A DNA stretch of 44,439 bases from Symbiodinium natans (GCA_905221605.1 CAJNDS010002484.1:353188-397626); one strand, 5' to 3'; numbered from the stretch's first letter, positions 29,301 through 38,198 are shown. Numbers and translations: made by a program. The notes: generated from the sequence alone by a model not told the origin.

Positions 29301-32300
29301 TTGCTGTGGGACGTCCGGGGGGGTTGGTTGCGACCATGTTCCTCTATCCATGCCGAAAACACCGGAATGTACAGCGTTTCTGCTCCTCGACACAACGTGC
29401 TGCACCAGGATGTTTGCCTTTCTGTAACAAGACGCGCTGTCACAAGGCTTATGCGAACGACGCTCGAACCATTATAACAACTGCCAGCAGAAGCAACATA
29501 ACAGAAAAGCATCAGTAACAACGCACAAAGCTGACCCTTTTGTGCATGTCGTAAAACATCGTAAACTCCATGGTTTTATGTGCTTGTTTGCCGCCATTGT
29601 GGCCGTTCACTAGAACGCCCGATTCGAAAGGAGCGATGTGTACTTTTGTTCTCATCTTCAGATTTTTGGGCGAAATGTTATCGCATGTGCAGAAAACGTC
29701 GGTTTTAGTGGGTGTTTCAACACTAGCCCATGCTTTCCTAATTCTCTGGTTGTCGGCTTAGCCATGGAGTTGCGAGCACAACGTGCCCAAAACCCGAGCG
29801 AAAAGCACGTCGCATGCTTCAAGTCTCCAGGTTTTTTGTGCGCCTGTGACCCCCTAAAAGAGGTACTGAAATCGGTGGTTTTTTCCTTCATTTTACCCCG
29901 GCAGGGCCAGGAAAGCCCCCAAAAAGCTTCCCTGACCTTCAAATAAATAAGGGCCTCTACGGGCCCTGACACGCCGAAGGCCCGAAAAGGGCCGAGGCTA
30001 CCCCCAACCCCAGCTTAAACCCAAACAGCGCAACTTTAAAAACATCAAAGCAAGGATCAGAGCACAAGAAAATAAATTCCATAAACCCTAAACCCTAATA
30101 GAGTATAGTTTGTGTGGCCGGGGTGGGTTGACGGGCAACGCGAGCGCGCGGCCCGGGGTGTTTCACACCCGAGCGCGCGCCCTCCCCTGACACACCCTAA
30201 ACCCTAAACAACCCTAAGCCCTAAACCCTAAACCCTAAAACCTAAACCCTAAACCCTAAACCCTAAACCCTAAACCCTAAACCCTAAACCCTAAACCCTA
30301 TACCCTAAACCCTAAACCTTAAATTTGGGGTCCAGCCCCCTCAAATTAAGAAATCGAGGGGCTGGATTTCTTAAATTTCAGAAATCGAGGGGCTGGATTT
30401 CTGGAATTTAAGAAATCGAGGGGCTGGATATCTTATTGGGAGAATTTCTTATTTTGGGCCAAAACCCTCCAATTTCCTGCGTTTCTTAATTTGAGGGGGG
30501 GGGGGGAATTGGGCTGGGCCCCAAATAAGAAATCGAGGGGCTGGATTAATAAAGAAATCGAGGGGCTGGATTTCTTATTTAGGGGGGGGGGGGGGGGGGG
30601 GAACCCTCCAATTTAGGCTGGATTTCTTAATTTGAGGGGGGGGGGGGATTGGGCTGGACCCCAAACTTAAGAAATCGAGGGGCTGGATTTCTTAAATTTA
30701 AGAATCGAGGGGCTGGATTAATAAGAAATCGAGGGGCTGGATTTCTTAAATCTAAGAAACGAGGGGCTGGATTTCTTAAATTTAAGAAATCGAGGGGCTG
30801 AGTTTCTTATTTGAGGGGGGGGAGACTTTTTCATTCGGCGGTTGCCAGAAACAACCAAGTTTAAGAAATTCAGGGCCCAGGATGAGGGTGCCCTCGGTTT
30901 CTTAATTTAGTCTTGCTCTCAATTTTAGCATTCTTAATCCGGGATCCAGCCGCGAGCATGCTCGTTTCTTAATCCAATGATTTCTTAATCAGTGCTGTCG
31001 TTGTACCCCGCTTCTGGAAACGGATAGCGGAGCTGAGGAGCTCAGTGACACGTTTTTCATTCCTTGCCGCAATCTCGTCCGGAAGAGAGAGCTAAGGGGA
31101 ATTTGGGTGTGAGCCAGGAGAGCCGAACGAATAGCAGCACTGTCTGTCTACTTGAGGCTTATCGCACTGTGCAAGTCCGACGCAATGTCGGTAGCTGGGC
31201 TGAAGTACGACCCTGTACTGAGTTTAGACACCCCAGCAGAAACTAAGTCGGGGAGCTACATTTACAGTGGCTCTGCCGCATCTTTTCACGACTGGGAGTT
31301 CCGCGCACGCACACGTGTATCCCAGCATCGTGAAAGACGGCGCCGCGAGATCTTGAAGAACCTTCGTTCCAACTTCAGTCGTTCTGCGTCTCCACGAAAG
31401 TGGATCGGAGGCGGCGCAAGGTCCTCGGACCGTCACACAGGTGACGAGAGCAGTGGAATAGCGGCTAGCCCTTCAAGCGCCCCAGGACGCCGACACGGTC
31501 GCCAGACCGGTGCAGAGTCCACGTCGAACAAGGGACGGTGGCAGCGAAGATCGTCAGCCACAAGACCTCGAAGAGGAAGACGACGGAGGTGCTTCAGTTG
31601 AGACTGAGCCTGCTCCCACACTTGCTTCGGTCCGAGATAGTGATCTTGACATGTCTGATGCAGTTCAGAAGACGTTGGAAGGTCTCCGCGGCGATGCTTT
31701 CCTTGTTGCCCGAGACATAGGTCTCGAGAGGTTGTTGAAGTGTGACGGCATTGAACTCCTCATCCAGAAGGTCAAGGAGCATGCGTTCCCCTTGAAGGGG
31801 GGAGGAAGCATCTGAGCTGTTTAGGCAAGGGCAGTTGTTGACCGGACCTTTGTCCAAGCAGCCAGGTGAGCCCATGTTATCCTACATTTCCCGGCGAAAG
31901 CGCTGGTGACTACTTTGAGGGAGTTGGACCCAGAAGTGCGGTTGTCTGAAGCCATGCGTGCAAATCTGCTTGTGGAGTTGTCCAGCTTGTCGCGCCAGGA
32001 GCAGCTCATGGTGCGCACCGCTGCGCAAACGGAAACAGTGGACGAATACGCACGCGTGTTAATCAGGCGTCGCAGTGTTGTGCGCATGCGTGAGCGCCTG
32101 CTTGTCGACAAGGACAAGCCAGCTTCGCGACCATGGTCCAAACCCAGATGGGAGAATGCCACATTTCAGCAGAAGCCCCGATATGTGTACATGACTCAGG
32201 GCCTCACAGAGGTCGAAGAGTATGAGTATCCCGAGCCAGAGAGTCAGGCCTAAGAACATGGAGGTGAAGACGACGAGGGCAAATGGGTTGACGACAGCGA

Positions 32301-35300
32301 GCTAGCCTTGGCTCTTAATGCATATACAGCTATGCAGGCAGAGCCTGGAGGCGAGCCCGGCGAGGAGCATGCCGAAGCCCTGCAGTTGGCATATGCAGCC
32401 CAAACCACACTTGCTCATGAAGGGTGGTAAGGGGTCAGGCAAAGCTGGTGGTCAGAAGGGTGGTAAGGTTCCTCCGTCCAACCTCTCTATCGCCGACAGG
32501 AAAGCCAAACTCGCTGAGCTGAAGGCTCGCAGCCGCTGCCTGCGATGCGGCGCGATCTGCCATTGGGCCGGCGATGCAGAATGCCGTTTCAAGGGTGGTC
32601 CTGCAGGTTCTAAGAGTGGTTCCGGTAAGGGTGGTCCTGGTGCAGAGAAGGGCGCCACGCCCGGGAAATCCGGAGCAGCAACCTCCTCACAAGCCTATCT
32701 TGCCGCGTTGAGTGACACCTCAGACGATGAAGCCCCTGCCACTCACCTCTCAAACACTGCAGAAGGTATGGAAGGATATCCCGCTGAGAGGAGCGGAGGT
32801 GCCCCGATGCGCCCCCATACCTCGAAATCGCAAGGGTGTTCCCGATAAGGAGACCCAGGAATCGGGATACATGATCGCACGTGTTCCCGTGTATGGCACG
32901 ACCGATGCCGGAAGGAACCTCTACCTTCGCATAGTCGAAGAGACCAAGCTCATCGGACTGAAGTCCTCCCAGATCATGTCTGCGCTCTACTACGTGCGCG
33001 ATGAGAGTGGCAAGCTGTGCGCCTTGTTGTGCGCTCATGTGGACGACTTTTTCTGGGCGGCGTTCGGTGAGGGCGAGATGAAGATTCAGCAGCTGTTGGG
33101 TCATGTCAAAATCGGGCGTATCGAAGAGGGCAATTTTAGGTTCTGCGGTAGGGAGAACACGCAGCACCCCGATGGCACCATCGAGATCAACTCAAGGGAC
33201 GACACGCGTGCTATCACCCCTCTCGAAATCCCCAAGAACGCCAAGATGACAACACCTGTCGCGCAGGGACAGAGGACAGCGCTACGGTCTGTTATCGGCT
33301 CGCTCGCTTGGGTGGCCCGAGCCACAAGGCCCGACCTCATGTGTCGTGTCAACGCACTGCAGCAGCGCGTCACGATCGCAACTGTAGAGACGATGAAAGA
33401 GGCCAATAGGGGAGTTGCATTAGCCCTAGGAGACACAGACCGCAGCATTGTGTTCCGCTCCAAGATGCTGCCGTGGGGCAGTGGACCTCTGGCAGTGGTC
33501 ACGTTTTGTGATGCTTCGTTTGCAGCGGAACCTGGACATGAGTCCCAGAGAGGGAGATTGCATTACCTCACCGATGCGGAAACCGCTCTGGATGTGAATG
33601 CACACAAGCGCAAGTTTCACCTGGTGGCCTTCGGTAGCTCTACAATGAAGAGGGTTTGCCGATCAACGCTTCAGTGTGAAACATACAGTTTGCAGCACGC
33701 AACTGAACACGGTGACAGAATCCGTGCGACACTCCTCGAGTTGCAAGGGAAGCTGCCATCGTTGCATAGCTGGAGTGAGTTGGCACCGAGGGAGATGCTA
33801 CACCTGCACTCCGACTGTAGGTCGCTCACAGATCACTTGTTATCGTCAATGCCCAGACCCGTGGAGGATAAACGTCTCGCTATCGAAATGACTGCGTTGC
33901 GACAAGCGCTGGGGATTGACGATACACCAGCGAGTGAAGCCTTCACACCATTCGGTGACATCCTACGCTGGATTCCAACCCACCTTCAGTTGGCAGATTG
34001 CTTGACCAAAAGCATGAAGCCCAAGCTTCTGAACGACGCCTTGGAGAGGAACGAGGCTGTCGTCAAGGAAGAAGCACCAGCTGAGTGAACGGTCTCACAT
34101 TGGTTTGAGGCGCACTCATCCACTCGCCGACAAGACGGGTGTGAGATTTTCCTGTTTAGAGGCGCCGAGTTGGATTTCGTGTTGAGTAGAAGCTGTCAAG
34201 TCGAACGTTTGTATAGGCATGCACAGTCATGTATTCGACAACAGCAGCATTAGCACATGTTCCTGATCACAGGCGCCTTGGGCTCAGATCGAAGAATGCA
34301 GCTACGTAGTTTGTCACTGTGACTCCTGCCCCAGTACCCCGCTTCTGAAAACCCTAAACCCTAAACCCTAAACCCTAAACCCTAAACCCTAAACCCTAAA
34401 CCCTAAACCCTAAACCCTAAACCCTAAACCCTAAACCCTAAACCCTAAACCCTAACACCTAAACCCTAAACCCTAAACCCTAAACCCTAAACCCTAAACC
34501 CTAAACCCTAAACCCTAAACCCTAAACCCTAAACCCTAAACCCTAAACCCTAATCCCTAAACCCTAAACCCTATACCCGAAACCCTAAACCCTAAACCCT
34601 AGACCCTAAACCCTAAACCCTACACCCTACACCCTAAACCCGAAACCCTAAACCCTAAACCCTAGACCCTAAACCCTAAACCCTACACCCTCGACCTCAT
34701 GTGTCGTGTCAACGCACTGCAGCAGCGCGTCACGATCGCAACTGTAGAGACGATGAAAGAGGCCAATAGGGGAGTTGCATTAGCCCTAGGAGACACAGAC
34801 CGCAGCATTGTGTTCCGCTCCAAGATGCTGCCGTGGGGCAGTGGACCTCTGGCAGTGGTCACGTTTTGTGATGCTTCGTTTGCAGCGGAACCTGGACATG
34901 AGTCCCAGAGAGGGAGATTGCATTACCTCACCGATGCGGAAACCGCTCTGGATGTGAATGCACACAAGCGCAAGTTTCACCTGGTGGCCTTCGGTAGCTC
35001 TACAATGAAGAGGGTTTGCCGATCAACGCTTCAGTGTGAAACATACAGTTTGCAGCACGCAACTGAACACGGTGACAGAATCCGTGCGACACTCCTCGAG
35101 TTGCAAGGGAAGCTGCCATCGTTGCATAGCTGGAGTGAGTTGGCACCGAGGGAGATGCTACACCTGCACTCCGACTGTAGGTCGCTCACAGATCACTTGT
35201 TATCGTCAATGCCCAGACCCGTGGAGGATAAACGTCTCGCTATCGAAATGACTGCGTTGCGACAAGCGCTGGGGATTGACGATACACCAGCGAGTGAAGC

Positions 35301-37408
35301 CTTCACACCATTCGGTGACATCCTACGCTGGATTCCAACCCACCTTCAGTTGGCAGATTGCTTGACCAAAAGCATGAAGCCCAAGCTTCTGAACGACGCC
35401 TTGGAGAGGAACGAGGCTGTCGTCAAGGAAGAAGCACCAGCTGAGTGAACGGTCTCACATTGGTTTGAGGCGCACTCATCCACTCGCCGACAAGACGGGT
35501 GTGAGATTTTCCTGTTTAGAGGCGCCGAGTTGGATTTCGTGTTGAGTAGAAGCTGTCAAGTCGAACGTTTGTATAGGCATGCACAGTCATGTATTCGACA
35601 ACAGCAAGCTTATCTGGCGAAAAAAATACTCCCGTGCGACATGCTCCTGTGGGGTCTCAGATCGAAGAATGCAGCTACGATTTGTCACTGTGACTCGCCG
35701 CCCCAGTACCCCGCCTTCTAGAAAACCCGAAACCCTAAACCCTAACCCTAAAAAACCCTAAACACCTAAACCCTAAACCCTAAAACCCTAAACCCTCAAA
35801 CCCAAAACCCTACCCTAAACCCGAAACCCTAAACCCTAAACCCCTAAACCCTAAACCCGAAACCCTAAACAAACCGAAAACCCTAACCCAACCCTAACCC
35901 AACCCCTAAACCCTAAACCCTAAACCCTAAACCCTAAACCCTAAACCCTAACCCTATCCCCTAAAACCCAAACCCTATACCCGAAACCTAAACCTAAAAC
36001 CCTAGACCCTCGAAACCCTAAACCCTACACCCTACACCCTAAACCCTAAACCCTAAACCCTAAACCCTAGACCCTAAACCCTAAACCCTACACCCTACAC
36101 CCTAAACCCCAAACCCCAGGTTCGGTCCGGTTTTGGGCTCCTAACTTCGGTGCGGCGGATCACGGTGAAGGGGTGGAGGCTGCACAAGCACAAGCCCGAC
36201 AGCTTGTTGGGCTTAGGGTTTAATTAGGGTTTAGGGTTTAGGGTTTAGGGTTTAGGGTTGGCCCGGTAGCTACAGCAGGTAGGCAACTAGGCCCTCAGGC
36301 CCGGCGCAGGGCAGAATTCAGCCTCGAAAGCCTGGTTACTAGACTACCCCCCTAGGACTCTTAATAGACCCTAAAAAGATACAAAAACTCTTATTGTTAT
36401 TATCAATATTATTCTAAATAATATTAATAAGAATAAATAAATAAATAAAAATAAATAAATAAATAAATATATATATATATATATATAGAGTTTTTACCCC
36501 TAGGACTCTGCGATCCTTTTAGGATATCCTCGGTGCTGGGCCTCAGAGAACCAGATCCCGAGCTCCAGACCAGATCGAGTCGAAAGGTTTTCCCTAAACC
36601 CTAAACCCTAAACCCTAAACCCCTTAAACCCCTTAAACCCCTTAAACCCCTTAAACCCCTTAAACCCCTTAAACCCCTTAAACCCCTTAAACCCCTTAAA
36701 CCCCTTAAACCCCTTAAACCCCTTAAACCCCTTAAACCCCTTAAACCCTAAACCCTAAACCCTAACGACCCTGGGCCCGAACGACTCCAGTGGCCGCTTG
36801 CTTCTTTGGGTTTAGGGTTTTAGGGCTTAGGGTTTAGGGTTTAGGGTTTGAGTCTGGAACGCCCTCCGTGATTCGGTTCCAGGTTCAAAGTTCGATTCTT
36901 GACTTTCCTGAACATGGCTTCTGAAAGTTTAGGGTTCTCTTTTTCATTCGGCTTTCAGCACTCGACCAACTGTGACACGCGCCTTAGGCTACATCGCGGA
37001 ATTCCGCGAGGGTGACGAGAAGACGCAGGCAGCGGAGAACGCCAACCAGGCCTACAGCGAGGCATGGGGGTTCAGCAAAGCTCTGAGTAGTTGATTTGCA
37101 CGACACTTCGAGAAACCGACCTGCATGCAACGTCTCCCCTGTATGGCCAGGCAGCCGAGGTTGCGAACAAAGATCTGGCGGTCACGCATCCCATTCGACT
37201 TGGCCTGGCACTAAACTACTCCGTGTTCAAGTACGAGGTGAGGAACCAGCCAGATGAGGCCTGCAGGATGGCACGCACAGCGTTCGAGGATGCCATTGCT
37301 GAGCTGGACAATGTGGCCGAAGACTCCTACAAGGACTCGACGCTCATCATGCAGCTGTTGAGGGACAACTTGACGCTGTGGACCTCCGACCAGGAGGGAC
37401 AGGCCTAA
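26361..37408 (+). CDS. 14-3-3 protein, gene B, split by a 9.9-kb intron 4
   Basis: Exons 26361-26390, 26479-26654, 26727-26787 and 26981-27104 have exactly the lengths of the first four exons of genes A and C (30, 176, 61, 124 nt); exons 36988-37061 and 37151-37408 have exactly the lengths of exons 5 and 6 (74, 258). Joined they give 240 codons with no stop. It carries the K50, R57, R131/Y132 and N177 equivalents. The donor at 27105 is GCCACT and the acceptor at 36986-36987 is TTAG, as in the short introns 4 of A and C. The intron would contain telomeric arrays, a TIR element and a broken copia element. Alternatively exons 1-4 and exons 5-6 are two unrelated truncated copies, but the exact complementarity favours one interrupted gene. 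Whether such an intron is spliced is unknown. The 3' flank (37409-37515) is almost identical to that of gene C. Confidence 0.7.
27126..27495. repeat. Large interstitial telomeric array at the break in 14-3-3 B intron 4
   Basis: About 53 heptamers, with a hexamer CCCTAA patch (27265-27300) in the middle. It starts 22 nt after the intron 4 donor. Confidence 0.95.
27496..27640 (+). mobile_element. Solo 3'-end fragment of the copia-type element
   Basis: From CGTTTGTATAGGCATGCACA to CCGTTTCTGAAAA it matches 34206-34350 with few differences. Telomeric repeats directly flank both sides. Confidence 0.85.
27669..27905. other. Unassigned hairpin-rich spacer
   Basis: Contains short self-complementary words (GTCGCT...AGCGAC, CTTTAGCGTAGCTAAAG). 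No tRNA, rRNA or snRNA recognised. Confidence 0.4.
27925..28165. repeat. GGGCCAAGGG-type GC-rich repeat
   Basis: About ten irregular copies of GGGCCAAGGG/CCAAGGCCCC. Frames on both strands are Pro/Gly/Arg-rich by-products. Confidence 0.75.
28170..28825 (+). repeat. Dispersed repeat family (CAATGAAAAA ... AGGAAAGCCCC ... GGGCCTCTACGGGCCC)
   Basis: Tandem partial units: CAATGAAAAAT and a TAGTACTGAAATCGATGG word, CCATTTCACCCC, CCAGGAAAGCCCC, then AAGGGCCTCTACGGGCCC at about 28508, 28585 and (diverged) 28722. The first part is the inverted counterpart of the repeats at 14335-14705. Confidence 0.7.
28823..29849. mobile_element. 1.03-kb element with 20-bp terminal inverted repeats
   Basis: Ends CAGGCGCGCAAAAAACCTGG (28827-28846) and CCAGGTTTTTTGTGCGCCTG (29827-29846) are inverted with 1 mismatch. 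The flanking word CCCCCTAAAAG occurs just outside both ends (28812-28822 and 29850-29860), consistent with a target-site duplication of about 11 bp in the surrounding repeat family. Inside are two direct repeats of about 320 bp. No transposase is seen, so it would be non-autonomous. Superfamily not assigned. Confidence 0.7.
28924..29642. repeat. Two ~320-bp direct repeats inside the TIR element
   Basis: Units 28924-29252 and 29325-29642 share CGACCATGTT, GCTCCTC, CCAGGATGTTTG, TGTCACAAGGCTTATGCGAA, AACTGCCAGCAGAAGCAACA, TGTGCATGTCGTAAAACATC and CACTAGAACGCCCGA. Many substitutions, so the duplication is not recent. Peptides such as MPKTP...TTCC...RMF are kept in both, but frames are short. Confidence 0.85.
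29850..30030 (+). repeat. Right part of the dispersed repeat family
   Basis: GGTACTGAAATCGGTGG, CCAGGAAAGCCCC and AAGGGCCTCTACGGGCCC continue the family that the TIR element interrupts. Confidence 0.7.
30143..30183. repeat. GC-rich hairpin
   Basis: GAGCGCGCGGCCCGGGGTGT and ACACCCGAGCGCGCGC pair around TTTC. Confidence 0.6.
30190..30322. repeat. Interstitial telomeric array
   Basis: About 18 CCCTAAA units. Confidence 0.95.
30325..30815. repeat. Hairpin satellite, AAATCGAGGGGCTGGATTT core
   Basis: About ten units, each with AAGAAATC and GATTTCTT arms around a GAGGGGCTG loop, spaced irregularly (about 25-35 bp) and interrupted by G-runs (10-20 G) and CCCTCCAATTT. Each unit is its own hairpin. 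Confidence 0.85.
31137..32436 (+). pseudogene. copia-type gag, frameshifted
   Basis: Coding-like segments: 31152-31510 (includes [18 protein letters not shown]), a changed frame about 31530-31813 ([20 protein letters not shown]), another about 31814-31905, then 31906-32250 ([20 protein letters not shown]). TAA at 32251 interrupts a frame that reopens to 32428. At least three frameshifts and one stop mean no complete Gag can be made. Gag normally forms the virus-like particle that packages element RNA. The SFHDWEFR-type block is what I associate with algal copia Gag. Confidence 0.7.
32318..32848 (+). pseudogene. Gag C-terminal zinc knuckle segment
   Basis: A glycine/lysine-rich stretch is followed by [16 protein letters not shown] (about 32538-32585), a C-x2-C-x4-H-x6-C knuckle that would bind nucleic acid, then SDTSDDEAP. 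The frame differs from gag upstream, and the region where protease should begin runs into the deletion near 32760-32830. Confidence 0.75.
32832..34088 (+). pseudogene. copia-type RT C-terminus plus RNase H
   Basis: One continuous frame (the open frame reaches back to 32712, but the element-like sequence starts about 32840). [16 protein letters not shown] corresponds to the copia YGL..APR..W block; [10 protein letters not shown] is the catalytic YVDD-equivalent with an aspartate pair; [15 protein letters not shown] is the copia spacer; [16 protein letters not shown] and [11 protein letters not shown] are RNase H acidic positions; [15 protein letters not shown] is the usual copia C-terminus. 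The RT fingers are missing, so no active RT. Stop at 34086-34088. Confidence 0.85.
33331..34247 (+). repeat. Left copy of an exact ~917-bp duplication
   Basis: From CGACCTCATGTGTCGTGTC to GTATTCGACAACAGCA the sequence appears base-identical to 34690-35606. The translated RNase H parts are identical over 249 residues. Confidence 0.9.
34089..34350 (+). other. 3' untranslated region / 3' LTR of the copia-type element
   Basis: Sequence after the stop ends CAGTACCCCGCTTCTGAAAA at the first telomeric repeat. The LTR start and polypurine tract are not clear. Confidence 0.6.
34351..34689. repeat. Interstitial telomeric array between duplicate retroelement copies
   Basis: About 48 units, clean at left, with CCCTACA, CCCTAGA and CCCGAAA variants at right, ending CCCTACACC|CTCGACCTCATG. 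Confidence 0.95.
34690..35725 (+). mobile_element. 5'-truncated duplicate of the copia-type element (RNase H and 3' end)
   Basis: Starts inside the RT/RNase H linker, continues through the same stop (35446-35448) and 3' region, diverges after 35606 where about 40 bp differ (AAGCTTATCTGGCGAAAAAA), then resumes AGATCGAAGAATGCAGCTAC and ends CCCCGCCTTCTAGAAAA at another telomeric array. Confidence 0.85.
35726..36118. repeat. Degenerate telomeric array
   Basis: Heptamers with many indels (CCTAAAAA, CCCAACCCTAACCC, CCCTATCCCC) between 35740 and 36010; cleaner on the right. The most eroded array in the window. Confidence 0.9.
36217..36262. repeat. Telomeric block, TTTAGGG strand
   Basis: Six units. 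Confidence 0.8.
36349..36509. mobile_element. AT-rich insertion flanked by 13-bp direct repeats
   Basis: CCCCTAGGACTCT at 36349-36361 and 36497-36509 flank 135 bp of A/T-rich sequence that contains AAAAACTCT and AGAGTTTTT as inverted words and an (AAAT)n/(TA)n core. It looks like a small insertion with target duplication. Confidence 0.5.
36594..36765. repeat. Telomeric array with homogenised CCCCTTAAA 9-mers
   Basis: Four standard heptamers, then about 14 copies of CCCCTTAAA, then standard heptamers again. Confidence 0.95.
36805..36852. repeat. Telomeric block, TTTAGGG strand
   Basis: Six units. Confidence 0.8.
36850..36987 (+). other. Right remnant of 14-3-3 intron 4
   Basis: AGTTTAGGGTTCTCTTTTTC then ATTCGGC (about 36928-36952) resembles gene A intron 4 (AGTTTCGGGTTCTTGTT...ATTCGGCC, about 4907-4941), supporting descent of this flank from a normal intron 4. 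Confidence 0.5.
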
Positions 37409-37862
37409 GAGCCACAGCTGCGCAGCAGCGTCCTTGGACTCTGGTCCATGTCTTTTGGGTGTGGGGGGAACCTCTACTGACTTCCTGTGATACAGAGTCG
37501 CAGGAGCGTGATCAAAAATGCACAAGTCCAGGGTTGGGGGCCCCCTCAGCTGCCGAAAGTCCCAAGACCCTGAATCCTAGCTCAGAGGGGTGCTGAAAAG
37601 TGGGGTCAGACGTGAGGTAAGCGTGTCTGTCTGTAACCCCAACTTTCAGGTACTTTCTTCCCTACCCCTGTCTACCCATTGTCTCCCTAAATAAGAGGGG
37701 CCCATCATAAGGACCCCAAAGAGGGGCCACATTTGAGAGAAGTCGCCATATCTGCCCCATGAATTGTGAAGCACATCCACAGGGCGCCTCAGCTCCACTG
37801 ACTCCCCAGCACCAGTGCAGTCGGTGGCTCTCGGCTCCTTGCATGCTCCACTGAAAAGAGGC
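37409..37862. other. 3' flank of 14-3-3 gene B
   Basis: 37409-37515 is nearly identical to 40264-40375 after gene C (GAGCCACAGCTGCGCAGCAG onward). The rest is unique, no gene. Confidence 0.6.
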
Positions 37863-38000
37863 CTGCTTGGAGGTTCATGGTACATAATTGTAAAACCAAT
37901 CATAACTGTACTCACGAACCCACTTATAAGCCCCTTAAGTGCCCTAATATGGCTGTACGTACAGTTATAATTGGTTAATAAGTGCCATGAACCTCCAAGT
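37863..38000. mobile_element. MITE-like hairpin family, complete copy (ATTATA subtype)
   Basis: Left TGCTTGGAGGTTCATGGTAC, right TGCCATGAACCTCCAAGT; the interior matches 5845-5957 rather than the 9099 type. Confidence 0.75.
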
Positions 38001-38017
38001 GGAACTCCGGCAGCAAG

Positions 38018-38057
38018 TGTTTAGGGTTTAGGGTTTAGGGTTTAGGGTTTAGGGTTA
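38018..38057. repeat. Telomeric block, TTTAGGG strand
   Basis: Five units, 18 bp right of the MITE-like copy. Confidence 0.8.
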
Positions 38058-38198
38058 TTCCGGGATGGGAGGTTTTTGGAGGCCCTGTCTGCTTCGCAGG
38101 AAGCGCCATCCACAAGGATGCGATTTTGCTTTTTCCCGAACCTGGAGTGCTGAGCCGTGTAGACTGGTTGGGGTTGTTTTGCCTCTGAGGGGATTCTG

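Larger units (their letters stand above)
31005..34350 (+). mobile_element. Ty1/copia-type LTR retrotransposon, internally deleted and frame-broken
   Basis: A 5' LTR-end remnant GTACCCCGCTTCTGGAAA (about 31004-31021) matches the 3' end of the element (CAGTACCCCGCTTCTGAAAA, 34331-34350), so these are probably the ends of the two LTRs, the 5' one largely lost to the hairpin satellite. Between them lie a frame-broken gag, a zinc knuckle, then directly the C-terminal part of reverse transcriptase and RNase H. Protease, integrase and the N-terminal RT are missing. Telomeric repeats follow the 3' end with no gap. Confidence 0.85.

Noticed and set aside
32318-32848. Reading the 176-codon frame as a complete host zinc-finger protein
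   Set aside because: The zinc knuckle lies between copia gag and RT remnants in order, so it is a retroelement part.
36868-36900. GGTTCAAAGTTCGATTC resembling a tRNA T-arm
   Set aside because: The T-stem does not pair and no acceptor or anticodon arms can be placed upstream.
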